Below, one piece after another: positions 23,103-33,500 of a DNA stretch of 64,000 bases (the stretch's first letter is position 1; each line of letters opens with the position of its first letter). Source of the stretch: Rozella allomycis CSF55 (taxonomy: Eukaryota; Rozellomycota); the NCBI GenBank assembly GCA_000442015.1, contig KE561300.1, forward strand, positions 1 through 64,000, given 5' to 3'. The notes under the pieces were generated by a model. The model saw only the letters and a list, made by a program, of their open reading frames with translations, made no database searches and was not told the DNA's origin. A program made the position numbers and the translations under genes.

Positions 23103-24872
23103 TTCATTAGCAAGATTCGCTTCATTTAATTCATCTGAAACACGAGAATATTCATGAGTAAGTTTATTATTCTGCACGCTTAAATCGTTTATCTTATTAC
23201 AAAGAAGCTCTTTTTCTTTGTTTACATCAATTAGTTCATTTCTAACTGAATCATTTTCTTTTCTTAAATTTATATTTTCAACATCTTTGGTAACTATTAG
23301 AATATTCCTTTCTACAATTCTTTGCTCAAGATCATTAACCCTTTCCTGCAATTTTCTTGCTCTCTCTTGTTCTTCAAACAAAATAGATTCATTCTTTTCA
23401 ATAAGTGATTCTCTATTTCTTAAGTCTTCATTCATAGCGTCTAACTTTGCATTAAAGTGTTTTTCTTTTATTTCCATCTCTTCATCTTTCTTTGCTAATT
23501 CCATTTGGTACTTTTGTTCATTTCTCTTTGCCTCCTCTATCGCTGCAGCATAATCACTCATGTTCAGCGTCATAACTTCATTCTGTGATTTGAGTTCAAT
23601 TATTTCATTTTTCATTACATTAATTTCCATATTTTTTTCAGCTAACTCAGATTCTAATTCAGAATTATGAGCCACAGCCAATTCACTCTTCACTAATTCA
23701 TCATTCAAGGTTTTCTTTAGCACGGAAATCTCATTATTTAGCTCATTTGTACTCTTTACATAGTCAACAACCTGTCCCTCTAACAATTGTACCTGCTCAT
23801 TAGAGTCATTGCATTTCTCAATCATTGTATCCATTTTACTCTCAAAATCTTTCTTCATCATTTCTTTCTCCATAGATAATTCAATTATTCTTTTATTCAA
23901 AAAATTAATGTCATCAGCGGCCTTTTCATTTATACCCTTAACCTCGGCCTTCAATTTCTCAATTTCTTTATTTTTGTTTTCACCGTCTATTTTTGAAGCA
24001 CTGAGCGCATCTTTCAGAGTCATTGCGCCTTGTTGGAGCATCACCGACTTTATCTTTAACGCTTCATTCTCATTTTCAAGCGCATCAATTTTAAATTCAA
24101 GCCTGTCAATTTTTTTCCTCTTCAAGTCAGCCTCGATAGCGACCACAATTCCAGACTCGTAACTTTTGCTTCTAGACATGCCACGAGCGTCATTCCATTT
24201 AGTTTCAGGTTTTGTATTCATATCATTCTTTTCTTTCAATTGGCTCACTTGATTCTCCAAAAATATCTTTTGCTCTTCCAATTTGACACAGGTTGACTGG
24301 ATTGACGACAACTTATGTTCCACTAAACCGAGCTTTTCCTCCAAATGCTGCTTTTCTTTTGCATACCCAACACAAACATCTCTTTTTGCTTCAAGAGACA
24401 ATCTCAAATTACGAATCACTTTCAAAACACTCTCATCATTAACGACCTTTTCCAATGATTTAACCAAAGTATCATTAGAATGAGTCAACACGGAATTTTC
24501 ATATTCAATCTTATCAATTAGCGATTTAGAAGCATTCAAATCCTTTTGGAGTTTCAGATAGTCGCTATAGTTACCAGGACTAGTCTTCTTTGTAAAGTGT
24601 CCAAGCATAGACACGATATCCTTATAGTCGCCTCTTAAATCACTGTAAGCCATCCACAATGCCTGGAAATCCATATTGTTTTCAAACCCGGTCTGTTCAT
24701 TTTCAGTGGGCTCCAATACCTGTCCTCGTTCAGGCTTAACTTCCACAGCATCCTTTGCGCTAGTCCTATACAAGCTTAACAATGACATGGACTTTTTCAA
24801 GGAGGCCTGTCCGCTGTTTAGTTTTCCGGCCGTCAGGTACTCTGAGTCATCTTTGAGGGCTATTTCTGTCAT
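23103..24872 (-). CDS. Long coiled-coil protein, copy C, N-terminal part (possibly pseudogene)
   Basis: About 590 residues homologous to the N-terminal half of copy B: MTEIALKDDSEYLTAGKLN, then MDFQALWMAYSDLRGDYKDI, then heptad coils up to SDELNEANLANE at the N. Similarity is high in the coils (MEKEMxxKxFESxMDxMI) but lower than that between copies A and B. The homologous first exon is recognisable upstream (ATG at 25045, MSRSVIQSVIHFPQIN), with its splice sites intact. However, a CAG codon of copy B is TAG here at about residue 15, so the long form cannot be made. Translation could start at the ATG at 24872, just after the intron. Either this copy uses a shorter N-terminus or it is decaying. 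Confidence 0.65.
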
Positions 24873-25045
24873 TATCGGCTTTTGGTCGCCTGTAAAATGG
24901 CATGCAATGTGTTACCTTTGTCATAAGGAGAAATAGTGGTTTGGGATGATACAGAATCCAAACTAGATACTCTAGGTACGATTTCGAGCGGCGCCTAGTT
25001 TATTTGAGGAAAATGTATTACACTTTGAATCACACTTCGAGACAT

Positions 25046-25394
25046 GATGAAATGTAAACAAACGTTTAATATTAATGTTTTTGTTTTGTGCCCTATTTGG
25101 TAAAATTGAAGCAAATGTTTACAATCAGATGCTTCTAGAAGTTTCAATGAATTTTGTACAAGCAGATGCTTCACAAATTGTGAATGATATTTTTAGTTTT
25201 CGCCACCGCTGCTGAAAGTTGGTCAACATTAATATGTTTGAAGTTACTTGGAAAGAAATTGGTTAATCAGACATTTGTCTAAAACTATGAATGGTATGGG
25301 CCGAAATCAGATGGAGGAAGTCTTCAATGTCACTCGCTCTGGTGATATTGATATTTTTATATAAAGAGAACTTAAGTCACTGTACAATATACAT
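25046..25394. other. Intergenic between secreted DPBB gene and coiled-coil copy C
   Basis: About 350 bp with no gene. It serves as the upstream region of copy C and the 3' flank of the secreted gene. It carries the duplicated word tgtttacaatcagatgcttc (about 25109-25130), shared with the region upstream of copy B, and a second partial copy (agcagatgcttcacaa) about 30 bp later. Nothing else is recognised. Confidence 0.5.
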
Positions 25395-26324
25395 TTATTG
25401 GTTTTTCGCTTGAGAATTCCAAGGACCAGGTAAATTCCAAACTGTACCGGTACCAGCAGGCGGAACTTGATTTTGTCCGTTGTTGTTGCTTAAGGCCCAA
25501 TTAGGTTGTTGAGGTGCCCAAGTTTTACTAGCGTCAGCTGCAGATGGATATGTATAAGTTGATTGTGGATTCCAGTTACTTCCTGCACCTGCAGTTGATG
25601 GTGCATCAGGTTGAGTCGGAGGCTTACTAGCTTCAGCTCTTTGTGCGTTTGGTTGAGCTCTGTCTGTTTGTTGAGGGGTCCAATTACTTCCCCCAACATT
25701 ATTTTGTGTCTCTGCTGGCTGCGTTGATTGGGAGTTTGGATGAGTAGCATCAGAAGATGGATTTGTAGTCTGCGTATTTGGTGATTGTGTATTTCCAGTT
25801 CCAGCTGCTGGTTGTATTATCCCGTTGTTGTTTGCTGTAGATCCAGTAACGGTAGTTGGTTGAGCAGTGTTAGCAGTTGGTGTTGGACTGGCGGCTGTCC
25901 CAGCATTGGAATTTCCACCAGGTGCAACTGCCGCACTTGAAGGTTGGGAAGGTGCGGATGATCCACAAACGCCACCAGCACATTCCACTTGAAGAACACC
26001 GGCATTTGTGCTGCCTTCCAATGCAATAAATGCCGCTTCACTAACTTCAAACCCGCCTTCTGCTTGCCAAGCCATTGTCACAGTTATAGTTTTACCTTTG
26101 TAGTTTATGGTCATTTGTTTCCCACAATCACTTTGTCCTTCTTTGCGCCAAGGTGTTTCTCCTGTTCCCGGTGACCCACCATACATTCCATTTTGAATGT
26201 CTTTGTCTGTTTTTCCTAATGTTACAGACGGACAATCATTTTTTAGGTGATATTCGTGCCACCTTAATTCGAAACAAAGCGAGCAAGTTACAATAGCGAG
26301 ACCCAATACAGTTTTGTACAACAT
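25395..26324 (-). CDS. Secreted DPBB (expansin/RlpA-like) protein with low-complexity tail
   Basis: About 309 residues. A signal peptide (MLYKTVLGLAIVTCSLCF) is followed by a compact Cys-containing domain of about 105 residues: DCPSVTLGKTDKDIQNGMYG, SDCGKQMTINYKGKTITVTM, GGFEVSEAAFIALEGSTNAG and VLQVECAGGVCG. The strand pattern and the SxAAFxAL motif resemble the double-psi beta-barrel of fungal RlpA/barwin/expansin-like proteins, which loosen or bind cell-wall polysaccharide. The last 190 residues are Ser/Thr/Gln/Asn/Pro-rich, with loose repeats (SNWTPQQT, SNWNPQST, KTWAPQQPNW), typical of an O-glycosylated linker. I start at the ATG at 26324 because it gives the best signal peptide. In a parasite that penetrates a host wall this is a plausible wall-acting effector, by inference. 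Confidence 0.75.
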   Translation of the reverse strand: MLYKTVLGLAIVTCSLCFELRWHEYHLKNDCPSVTLGKTDKDIQNGMYGGSPGTGETPWRKEGQSDCGKQMTINYKGKTITVTMAWQAEGGFEVSEAAFIALEGSTNAGVLQVECAGGVCGSSAPSQPSSAAVAPGGNSNAGTAASPTPTANTAQPTTVTGSTANNNGIIQPAAGTGNTQSPNTQTTNPSSDATHPNSQSTQPAETQNNVGGSNWTPQQTDRAQPNAQRAEASKPPTQPDAPSTAGAGSNWNPQSTYTYPSAADASKTWAPQQPNWALSNNNGQNQVPPAGTGTVWNLPGPWNSQAKNQ

Positions 26325-26479
26325 TTTGTGAAACAATTAGGAGATCAAGGAAGGGCTTTTTATAACCCTGCGTTCTATTTTTAGCATTTTACTCTATAAA
26401 TATTCAATATATTCTAAAGGGACGGATGTCGGATGTATTTTTAGACTTCATACATTGCCAATTTTACTAATGTCAATTA

Positions 26480-28864
26480 ATGGCATTTTACAAGTACAAT
26501 TATAAATGTATGTAAATCTAGGCGACTAGATATAAATTAAAGCTATCTAATTCAAATTTCAATGATGAGGAGCATAATGACGTTCTAATATTGGAAGAAG
26601 TAATTACGCTGTATTTATTGTTGAAAGAAAATTAAGATTTTGAAAGAAGATATGAAGATGATATCTAAATGCATTCGGCAGTTATTCTTTCAAGGATTGA
26701 TTGGCCAGCTTGAAGACCTCTATGATATTCAAAAGGAAGATATTGAAAAGAATCCGTTTGGGGTATTAGGCTTGTCTTTTATTAAAGCTGGAGATGATTT
26801 ATCAAGATCAAATGCGTTAGGTAGCAAGTTTTTTTTATTATGAAAGGTAACCTGTTGACTGCAGTCGGTAATTCGCAATTGGAGATTGCCAAAAACTTTC
26901 AGAATTTTGGCCAGTCATTGAATAATACTTTTTTGAATTCCATTAAACAATTCATTCAAGAAGACTTGAAAGATGCTTCTGTAAAGAATTTGATTTTGAA
27001 AGAATAGACGATGAAAAAGGAACTTGATAAAAAGTTTATGGAATACAATGTACAAAAGCAAAGATATCTAAAGGCTGCATCTTCTATAAAGGCAAGCATG
27101 GATAGAGATATAATTGTTCAAAAGGTACGTATGTGGGATATTAGTAGATAGGAAAAGGAAAAGTGTGATCAATTGGAGTATTCGTATCGGCATTTATTAC
27201 AATCAACTGAAATGCGGTATAAAAATATTTTAGAGGAAGGAAAAATTGCGAATTTATTACAGTTTGTCAAGTGCGAAATGGAATATTTTCAATCTTGTTT
27301 AGATTCGCTAAGCAAAGTCCACGACGTGTTGGATGACAATAATAAAAGAATAAAAATGGAGAGTCATAACAATTTAAAGGATGGGATTACAGTGTACGCA
27401 CTGTTTGACTATTATCCCCAGAATTTGGATGAATTAGCATTTAAGGCTGGAGACTACATTCAAATAACTGATCAGGGTAGAATTAAAATTATTTTTTGAT
27501 AGAAACGGAGTATGAAGGATGGTGGAAAGGCAGACTAGAGAACAAAATGGGCCTTGTTCCGTCCAACTATATATCATTTGAATCCGGCACAGCTATTGAA
27601 AATTTTAGCGCAATGGAAAATTCGTATCTTTCAATCCATAAAGGAGATGAAGTGTTTGTTATAAATAAAGACACTGGGGATGAATCTATTTGGCAGGGAT
27701 TTCTAAAAGATGAAATTGGATTCTTTCCCAGAAGAGTTCTTGACATCGGAGTGTAAAGTGCTTAATTATATTAAATATAGTGATGAAGAAGAAACCGAAA
27801 TGAGTAATAAAAGTAGAATAGTTTCAGAGATTGCAAAAAGGAGCTCATCAGTGAAAAGTTCTTGGCGCGGAAATATAGATAAAAATTCATTGAAACAACT
27901 TGTTGATATTTTAAAAAACATCCAAGAACAAATTTCATCTCCCGTTAGTTTTGAGTTTTTGGAAAATGTAGTTGTGATTCAAGAGATCATCAATGAAACA
28001 GAGCAATTAACAAAGAAATGCCAAGAATACTCCAATGAAAATAGCAAAGTTGATCCAAATGCGATAATTCAAATTTTGGAAGATTTGGTTTTAAAATGTT
28101 TAGCCTTTTCAAAGTCACTTCATTTTGTTCAAGAAAAAGTTTCATTTTTAAACTTGTTAAAGAAAGTTGCTTCTAGTTTAACATCTTTTATACAAGATAA
28201 ATCAAATGCACAAAATAGAACAAATTTTATTTCTTCAATTTCTAACTTTTTAGACTTAATTTTGCCCTACACTGAAAATAAATCAAATATGTATCAAGAC
28301 ATGATAGATCTTTTAAAGCAAACTTTTACTTCTTATCAATTGGCTGTAAGATCTACAAATCTATTAAAACCAAATGAAGATGACGCAAACTTATTAATTG
28401 GAATTTCGACATTGATTGAAAAGACTCAAACTATTCACAAATTTATAATATTAAGACATCAAGAATTGGAATTCTCTGAAAATTCCACCGCCATACTATT
28501 TTCGCGTTACCATGAATTTATCACATCTTTAACTTCATTAATTGATTTGTTAGAATCGTCTATAAAGAAACCTCTGGCCCCTTCGGTCTTTCAAAAAGCA
28601 TCTGAAAAATGCATAACAACGATTCTCGGGGTTTTCGATTCATCTAGGATTTCAAACGATGGCACTTCGTTAGCTCATTCTTCAATAACATTTTATACAA
28701 AAGAAATAAAGAATCAGTTAGAAAAATTATTCAAATCCATAACACGAAGCCGTTCTATGAGTGAAGATGAACTAGTACGCTCTCTACATGAACTTTGTGA
28801 TATTGCCAAAGTTGATGATTCCAATTCTTCTCAAGGAGGTGATAATGAATTAATGAAGATATAA
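26480..28864 (+). CDS. BAR domain protein with two SH3 domains and helical tail
   Basis: Membrane-curvature and actin-linked adaptor. After splicing, an N-terminal BAR-type helical region contains LIGQLEDLYDIQKEDIEK, GLSFIKAGDDLSRSNALGN and IKQFIQEDLKDAS, similar to ACAP/ASAP-type BAR domains. SH3 number 1 is VYALFDYYPQNLDELAFKAG, then WWKGRLENKMGLVPSNYI. SH3 number 2 is IENFSAMENSYLSIHKGDEV, then IWQGFLKDEIGFFPRRVL. About 370 helical residues follow that I cannot name. An in-frame TAG near 27006 is removed by a 27-nt intron (26980-27006). A 36-nt first intron gives the start MAFYKYKLKLSNS at 26480. The last SH3 is joined to the tail by a 28-nt intron ending near 27780. The order of domains suggests a role in endocytosis or cortical actin. 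Confidence 0.8.
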
Positions 28865-28929
28865 TTCTAAATTGAAGCGATTTAATAAATTTATTGTCTA
28901 TAAATCAATTAAAAAATGTATTTGTTTCT

Positions 28930-29646
28930 TTATGATCTGGCAGCCATTTGGGCAAATCGGTCTGCCTTGTCATTCCAAATACTCTCCCAATTCTTCTTTC
29001 CTGTATGTGCCTTTACATGCCTCCAAATTATTCTCCTTTTGCCTCTAGTTTCTACCAATTCTTCAAGCAAATCCTTGTTCAAAACAGGTGTGCCATCAGA
29101 TTTTCTCCATCCTTTCCTAATCCACCCGTTAACCCATTCAGTCATGGATCGAATCAGCAGCATTGAATCAGAATAAATGTACAGTGGCTTCAATTGACCA
29201 GGATCTTCCTTGTTCGCTCTTCTCATGGCTTCTATCGCAGCTAAATATTCCGCTCGATTGTTTGTCTTTTTGGATTCTGAAAGTTTACCAGAAACGTTCC
29301 AGCTCTCGTTATGCGGAAATATAGCAGCCCATCCAGCCCTGCAATTCAGTGACCCGTTGCTAATCGCACTGCCGTCTGTAAAGCAAACCAACGTTTCCTT
29401 GTGCAGTGGATCTGGATCTTCACTATCGCGAACATTAAGAATATTCGCTTTAAATTTGGCATTATTATTCCGATTTCTCGCTTTTTGATTATTGGCACTG
29501 TTAAATCGTATAAATTGTTCAGCCTCCTTTTCTGTTCCAAACCTCTGATATTTAGAGTTGGGGAATCCTTTTATTTCCTTTTCAGCCGCATCCCAGTTTG
29601 GATAAACACCCGGGCGTCTTCCCACCGCGACTGCATAAAAGTACAT
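28930..29646 (-). CDS. RNH1: Ribonuclease H1 (hybrid-binding domain plus RNase HI)
   Basis: Degrades the RNA strand of RNA/DNA hybrids. The N-terminal hybrid-binding (viroplasmin-like) domain reads FYAVAVGRRPGVYPNWDAAE and FPNSKYQRFGTEKEAEQFI. The RNase HI domain has all catalytic acids: Asp in FTDGSA, Glu in NNRAEYLAAIEAM, Asp in IYSDSMLLI and Asp in WNDKADRFAQMAA, plus the active-site His of VKAHTG. A single exon of 238 residues, usual for the family. It is divergently transcribed from the secreted gene starting 47 bp away. Nothing suggests a retroelement: there is no reverse transcriptase nearby. Confidence 0.93.
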   Translation of the reverse strand: MYFYAVAVGRRPGVYPNWDAAEKEIKGFPNSKYQRFGTEKEAEQFIRFNSANNQKARNRNNNAKFKANILNVRDSEDPDPLHKETLVCFTDGSAISNGSLNCRAGWAAIFPHNESWNVSGKLSESKKTNNRAEYLAAIEAMRRANKEDPGQLKPLYIYSDSMLLIRSMTEWVNGWIRKGWRKSDGTPVLNKDLLEELVETRGKRRIIWRHVKAHTGKKNWESIWNDKADRFAQMAARS

Positions 29647-29693
29647 TCGAATTTTCCCAATATATTTGTAAATTTTGCATTTGTAAATTTCGC

Positions 29694-30461
29694 ATGAAAA
29701 AATTGTTTGCGTGCATTTTCTTGTTCCTGCTCTTTAACGTTTGCCGCTCGATACCTACGATTCCGCCGGTGAGTTATCTTGTGATCCTTGGTGAACAAGT
29801 CAATTGGGCGCTCGAAGTTTTGAGCAGCGGGAGAACGTACTATTCGACGCTGCTTACCAGCAATGCATTGTCTGTTCAACACAAGGCCCTTTTGGTCAAT
29901 ACGATTTACGAGAAAAAATCAAGTGACAAGAGTTTCATCTACAGTATTGAGAGCATGGACGGCGGCCGATTGCAACTAGCTGAGCAGCTGTTTGAACATC
30001 ACGTTAGAGGCAAGTGTATAGTGGATTGTTTCAAAGCTGCCACTCGGCTTGTTAAGAATGTGAGGTATACAATGCGTGTGCAGCATCCGAGGTCGTATGA
30101 CACACATATTTTGGTAGAGGGCTTGCGACATAATTTACTGTTTGTCTTTGAGTATCAGCTGAAGAGGTTTAGGAAGCATGAACAGTTGCAGGCTGCGCGA
30201 GATGCCTTTGAAATTTTTGCTGAAGAGATAAAGGATTGGCATGTTGAAGATTTGGAACGTATGTATCAAAGACTTAAATTGAATTCCTTTAAGATTAGTG
30301 ACAATGAGATTGTAGAGTTTATTGACGCGACGTTTAATTCGTTTGGGATATACCACCCTGATTCGTATCTGGATATGGAAGAGTTTGATGAATCAGAGTA
30401 TAGTGAAACAGGGAGTCCTATCATAAAGGAAGTCACTCCTGTTTTTTCATTGGAAGAATAA
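29694..30461 (+). CDS. Secreted protein of unknown function
   Basis: Single exon of 255 residues. The N-terminus MKKLFACIFLFLLFNVCRS is a clear signal peptide followed by IPTIPPVSYLV. The mature part is mainly helical, with pairs of Cys (GKCIVDCFKAA) and charged helices (LKRFRKHEQLQAARDAFEIF). It ends in an acidic tail (DMEEFDESEYSETG). No family is recognised. It carries no transmembrane helix beyond the signal and no retention signal at the C-terminus. It shares a 47-bp intergenic region with RNase H1. Candidate secreted effector or surface protein by inference only. Confidence 0.75.
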   Translation: MKKLFACIFLFLLFNVCRSIPTIPPVSYLVILGEQVNWALEVLSSGRTYYSTLLTSNALSVQHKALLVNTIYEKKSSDKSFIYSIESMDGGRLQLAEQLFEHHVRGKCIVDCFKAATRLVKNVRYTMRVQHPRSYDTHILVEGLRHNLLFVFEYQLKRFRKHEQLQAARDAFEIFAEEIKDWHVEDLERMYQRLKLNSFKISDNEIVEFIDATFNSFGIYHPDSYLDMEEFDESEYSETGSPIIKEVTPVFSLEE

Positions 30462-30537
30462 ACTGAGCTTACAGTAAAATGCATTAAATAAATCTATTTA
30501 AATGAAATACTATTTCCCTGTTTTCCAATTTTCGTAA

Positions 30538-33500
30538 ATGACAACTTTTATCGAAAGCCTTGGGTTTATACAAAAGAAGCTATCAAACCAACAAAAATAC
30601 AAAGTTGATAAAGATCAGAGCCACTTGCTGTGTATTTACGAGCATATTTTGTATATTGGCACTGGGAGCAAGATAGTTTCAGTGGATGCCAAGAGTTGTG
30701 AAAAAATAGATGCTGTCGAGTTGTCGGATGCTGTGAGTAATGTTGGAGTGAGTGGGTGTGGAACTGTTGTGTGTGTGAGTGGAGGGAGGGTTGTTGAATT
30801 TGCGATTGAGAAGGGGAGGTTTGGGGAGAAGAGGGAAATGGCTATTGAAGGGAGTGTAAAGAAGATTTGTTTTTTGAAGGATTGGATGGGTGTTTTGTGT
30901 GAGGGTAGGGTTGTGATTGTTAGGGAGGGTGAGGAGAGGGTGATTGAGGGATTGAGTTGTTGTAAGGGATTAATGATAATGTGATTGTAGTGGATGTTTT
31001 GGGCGATTGCTTTATTGGAATAAAGGATGGCAGATTGAAAAAGTTTGATTTAAAGAGAGATTTTGAGGAAGTGGATGGAGAGTGTAATGTAGGGGCTAGT
31101 GTGAAAGAGATTAAAGTGATGAATGAAGAGATGATTTTGATTGTTGATGAAGAAGATGAAGAAATAAAATATAGAGTGATTAATTTGAGAAATAAAGAAA
31201 CGGTTGAATTTGAAGATGAATGTGGGTTTGGGAGAGTAGAAGAAGCAAATAAATTACAATTCTATTTGAATGTTATTAAAAAATGGTAAAAATAAACTTT
31301 ATGGATGACAGGGGTGAATATAGAGATTTAGTTTTGATATGTAGAAGAGAAGGGATAGAATGCACATTGATAGGAAATGGAGAAAAGAGGATTGAAAAGT
31401 ATGGAATTGAAAATGAAGAAGAAAAGATAATGTTTCCAATTGATAAAGAAAGTGATGAAGATACATATCCAGTTGGAATGGTGATTGAGGAGAGCAAAGA
31501 TTCAATTGAAAAGAATGAAAAAAAGTATGAAAATTTGCCTAGAATTTGGGTTATGATTTCTAATGGAGAAATTTTATGTTTTAATTGTGTGAATTACGAG
31601 AAGAATGAATTTGAAGTTGAACAAGTTGAAGTTATTAAAGGGAATGTATTGGCTAACGAAGAGAAGGTAAAAGAAGAGAAGGTAGGAGAAGAGAGAGTTG
31701 AAATAAGAGAAGAGAGAGTTGAAAAAGAGAAAGAGAGAGTTGAAACAGTTCAAAGAGAAGAAGAGAGAGTTGAAAGAGAAGAAGAGAACGTTGAAAAAGG
31801 AGAAGAGAGAGTTGAAAAAGAAGAAGAGAGAGTTGAAACAGTCCAAAGAGAAGAAGAGAACGTTGAAGCAATTACTGAAACAGAAGAAGAGAGAGTTGAA
31901 ACAGTTATAGAAAAGGTAGAAGAGAATGTCAAGGATAAAGATAATTCTAGTTTTAAATTGGAAACAAGAAATGATTTTAACTTTTCCTTTGGTGGTTCAA
32001 ATAATTCTGAAACTAAATCTTTTAACTTTTCTAATTCATTCGGTGCTGTCAAATTTGATGCGAATCCTTCAATTAAGCCTACGAGTATATTTGATAAGAA
32101 ATCATCAACCACTACGTTGAATGCATCTGTAAATGAATCTAAACCTCCTTTGAGTATTTTTGGTGCTGATCCCTTCAGTACTAACAATGTGCCTAACACT
32201 TCTAATGTTTCTAGTTCAATTACTTCTAATGCTTCTAGTTCAAGTACTACTAATACTGCCAGTAAATCTTCTGCTTTTAACACTACATCTACTACTAATA
32301 CATTTAATACTAATATCGCTGGTAATTTCAACGCTGCTAATTCTACTACTATAACATCTAGTTCATTAAAGCCTACTGTAGCATCTAGTTCATTAAAACC
32401 TACCATAACTTCTAGTTCATTAAAAACTACTGTGGCGTCTATTAAGTCATCTTCCACTTCTACTGCATCTCCATTGTCTTTTGTTGAACCAAAGTCATTT
32501 GATGATCTAGTTGAGAATGAGCTGAGATTGTTTAGAAATGAAATGAATAAGATATCAGAGATGAGAGAACAATTTAAACCAATGGATGTAACTGTTGAAG
32601 AAATAGAGATGGATGTAAAAGAATTGAATGGAATTGTAAATAAAAATAGATTTGAGTGTCAAAATTGTTTAAATAGATTAATTGAAATTGAAGAAAAGAA
32701 AGAAAATATTTCTGAAATTTCCAACAATAATATTTCTGAAAATTCGTTAATTTATTTGACAGAAATTGAAAAGCCAATTAATAAAAAGATTAGAGAGATT
32801 CAAAGATCTTTATCAGATATAAAAGAATTTATAATAAATTTCAATAATAAACAAAAAAGAAATCAAAATTTATCATTTATTTATTCTTCCATTGAAAGAT
32901 TATCTTTAAAAGCTGAATTTACTTTAAAGGATTTAAATGAAATTGAAAAAAGTAAGAAAAAGAAGAATAGAAAAGAAAAGAGAATTGAGTTTAATGAAAA
33001 TCATTTGTTTAACAATTTTAAAGATAAATTGAATCTTTATTCACCCAAGAAGACTACATTCAAAGCAGAGAGAGTGAAAGGGGTCGAAGGGGTTGAGAGA
33101 GAAAGTGTTGAGAGAGAGGGGATTAAAGGGGTTGAAGTGCAAAAGGTTCAAGTTAAAGTTAAAGAGAATGTGTTTGGGGCAGTTGAAGTTAAACAAAGTG
33201 AGACTGTGAATGTTAAACCATTTGAGTTTAAAATAAATGAAAACTTGAATGTTAAACCATTTGAGTTTAAAAAGGATGAAAATGTGAATGTTAAACCATT
33301 CGAGTTTAAACCAAAAGAAACAAATAGTCCATTTAGTTTCAATCAAACCGCTAAAGTTGAAAATAATTTATTTCAATTCAATAAAGTTGAAAAAGAAGAT
33401 AAAAGTTCAAATCAAAATCTTAAATTTGATTTCAAAATTGTTGAAGAATCAAAATCATTAAATGAATCAATTGTCTCTCCTATTCCCTTTAAAGCAAATT

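Noticed and set aside
22671-24872. A 733-residue minus-strand open frame running through the N at 23102
   Set aside because: The part below 23102 is the antisense of the SNF2-like fragment; only 23103-24872 is coiled-coil coding sequence.
27004-27006. In-frame TAG inside the BAR domain, suggesting stop-codon reassignment
   Set aside because: A 27-nt GT...AG intron (26980-27006) removes it and keeps the BAR alignment; ordinary stop codons end all other genes.
28930-29646. RNase H domain as a remnant of a retroelement
   Set aside because: It has the cellular RNase H1 layout with N-terminal hybrid-binding domain, intact catalytic residues, and no reverse transcriptase, integrase or terminal repeats nearby.
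31750-32457. Long minus-strand open frame (235 residues, Leu/Val/Glu rich) opposite the nucleoporin
   Set aside because: It is a shadow of purine-rich repeats in the plus-strand gene; no conserved sequence and no start context.
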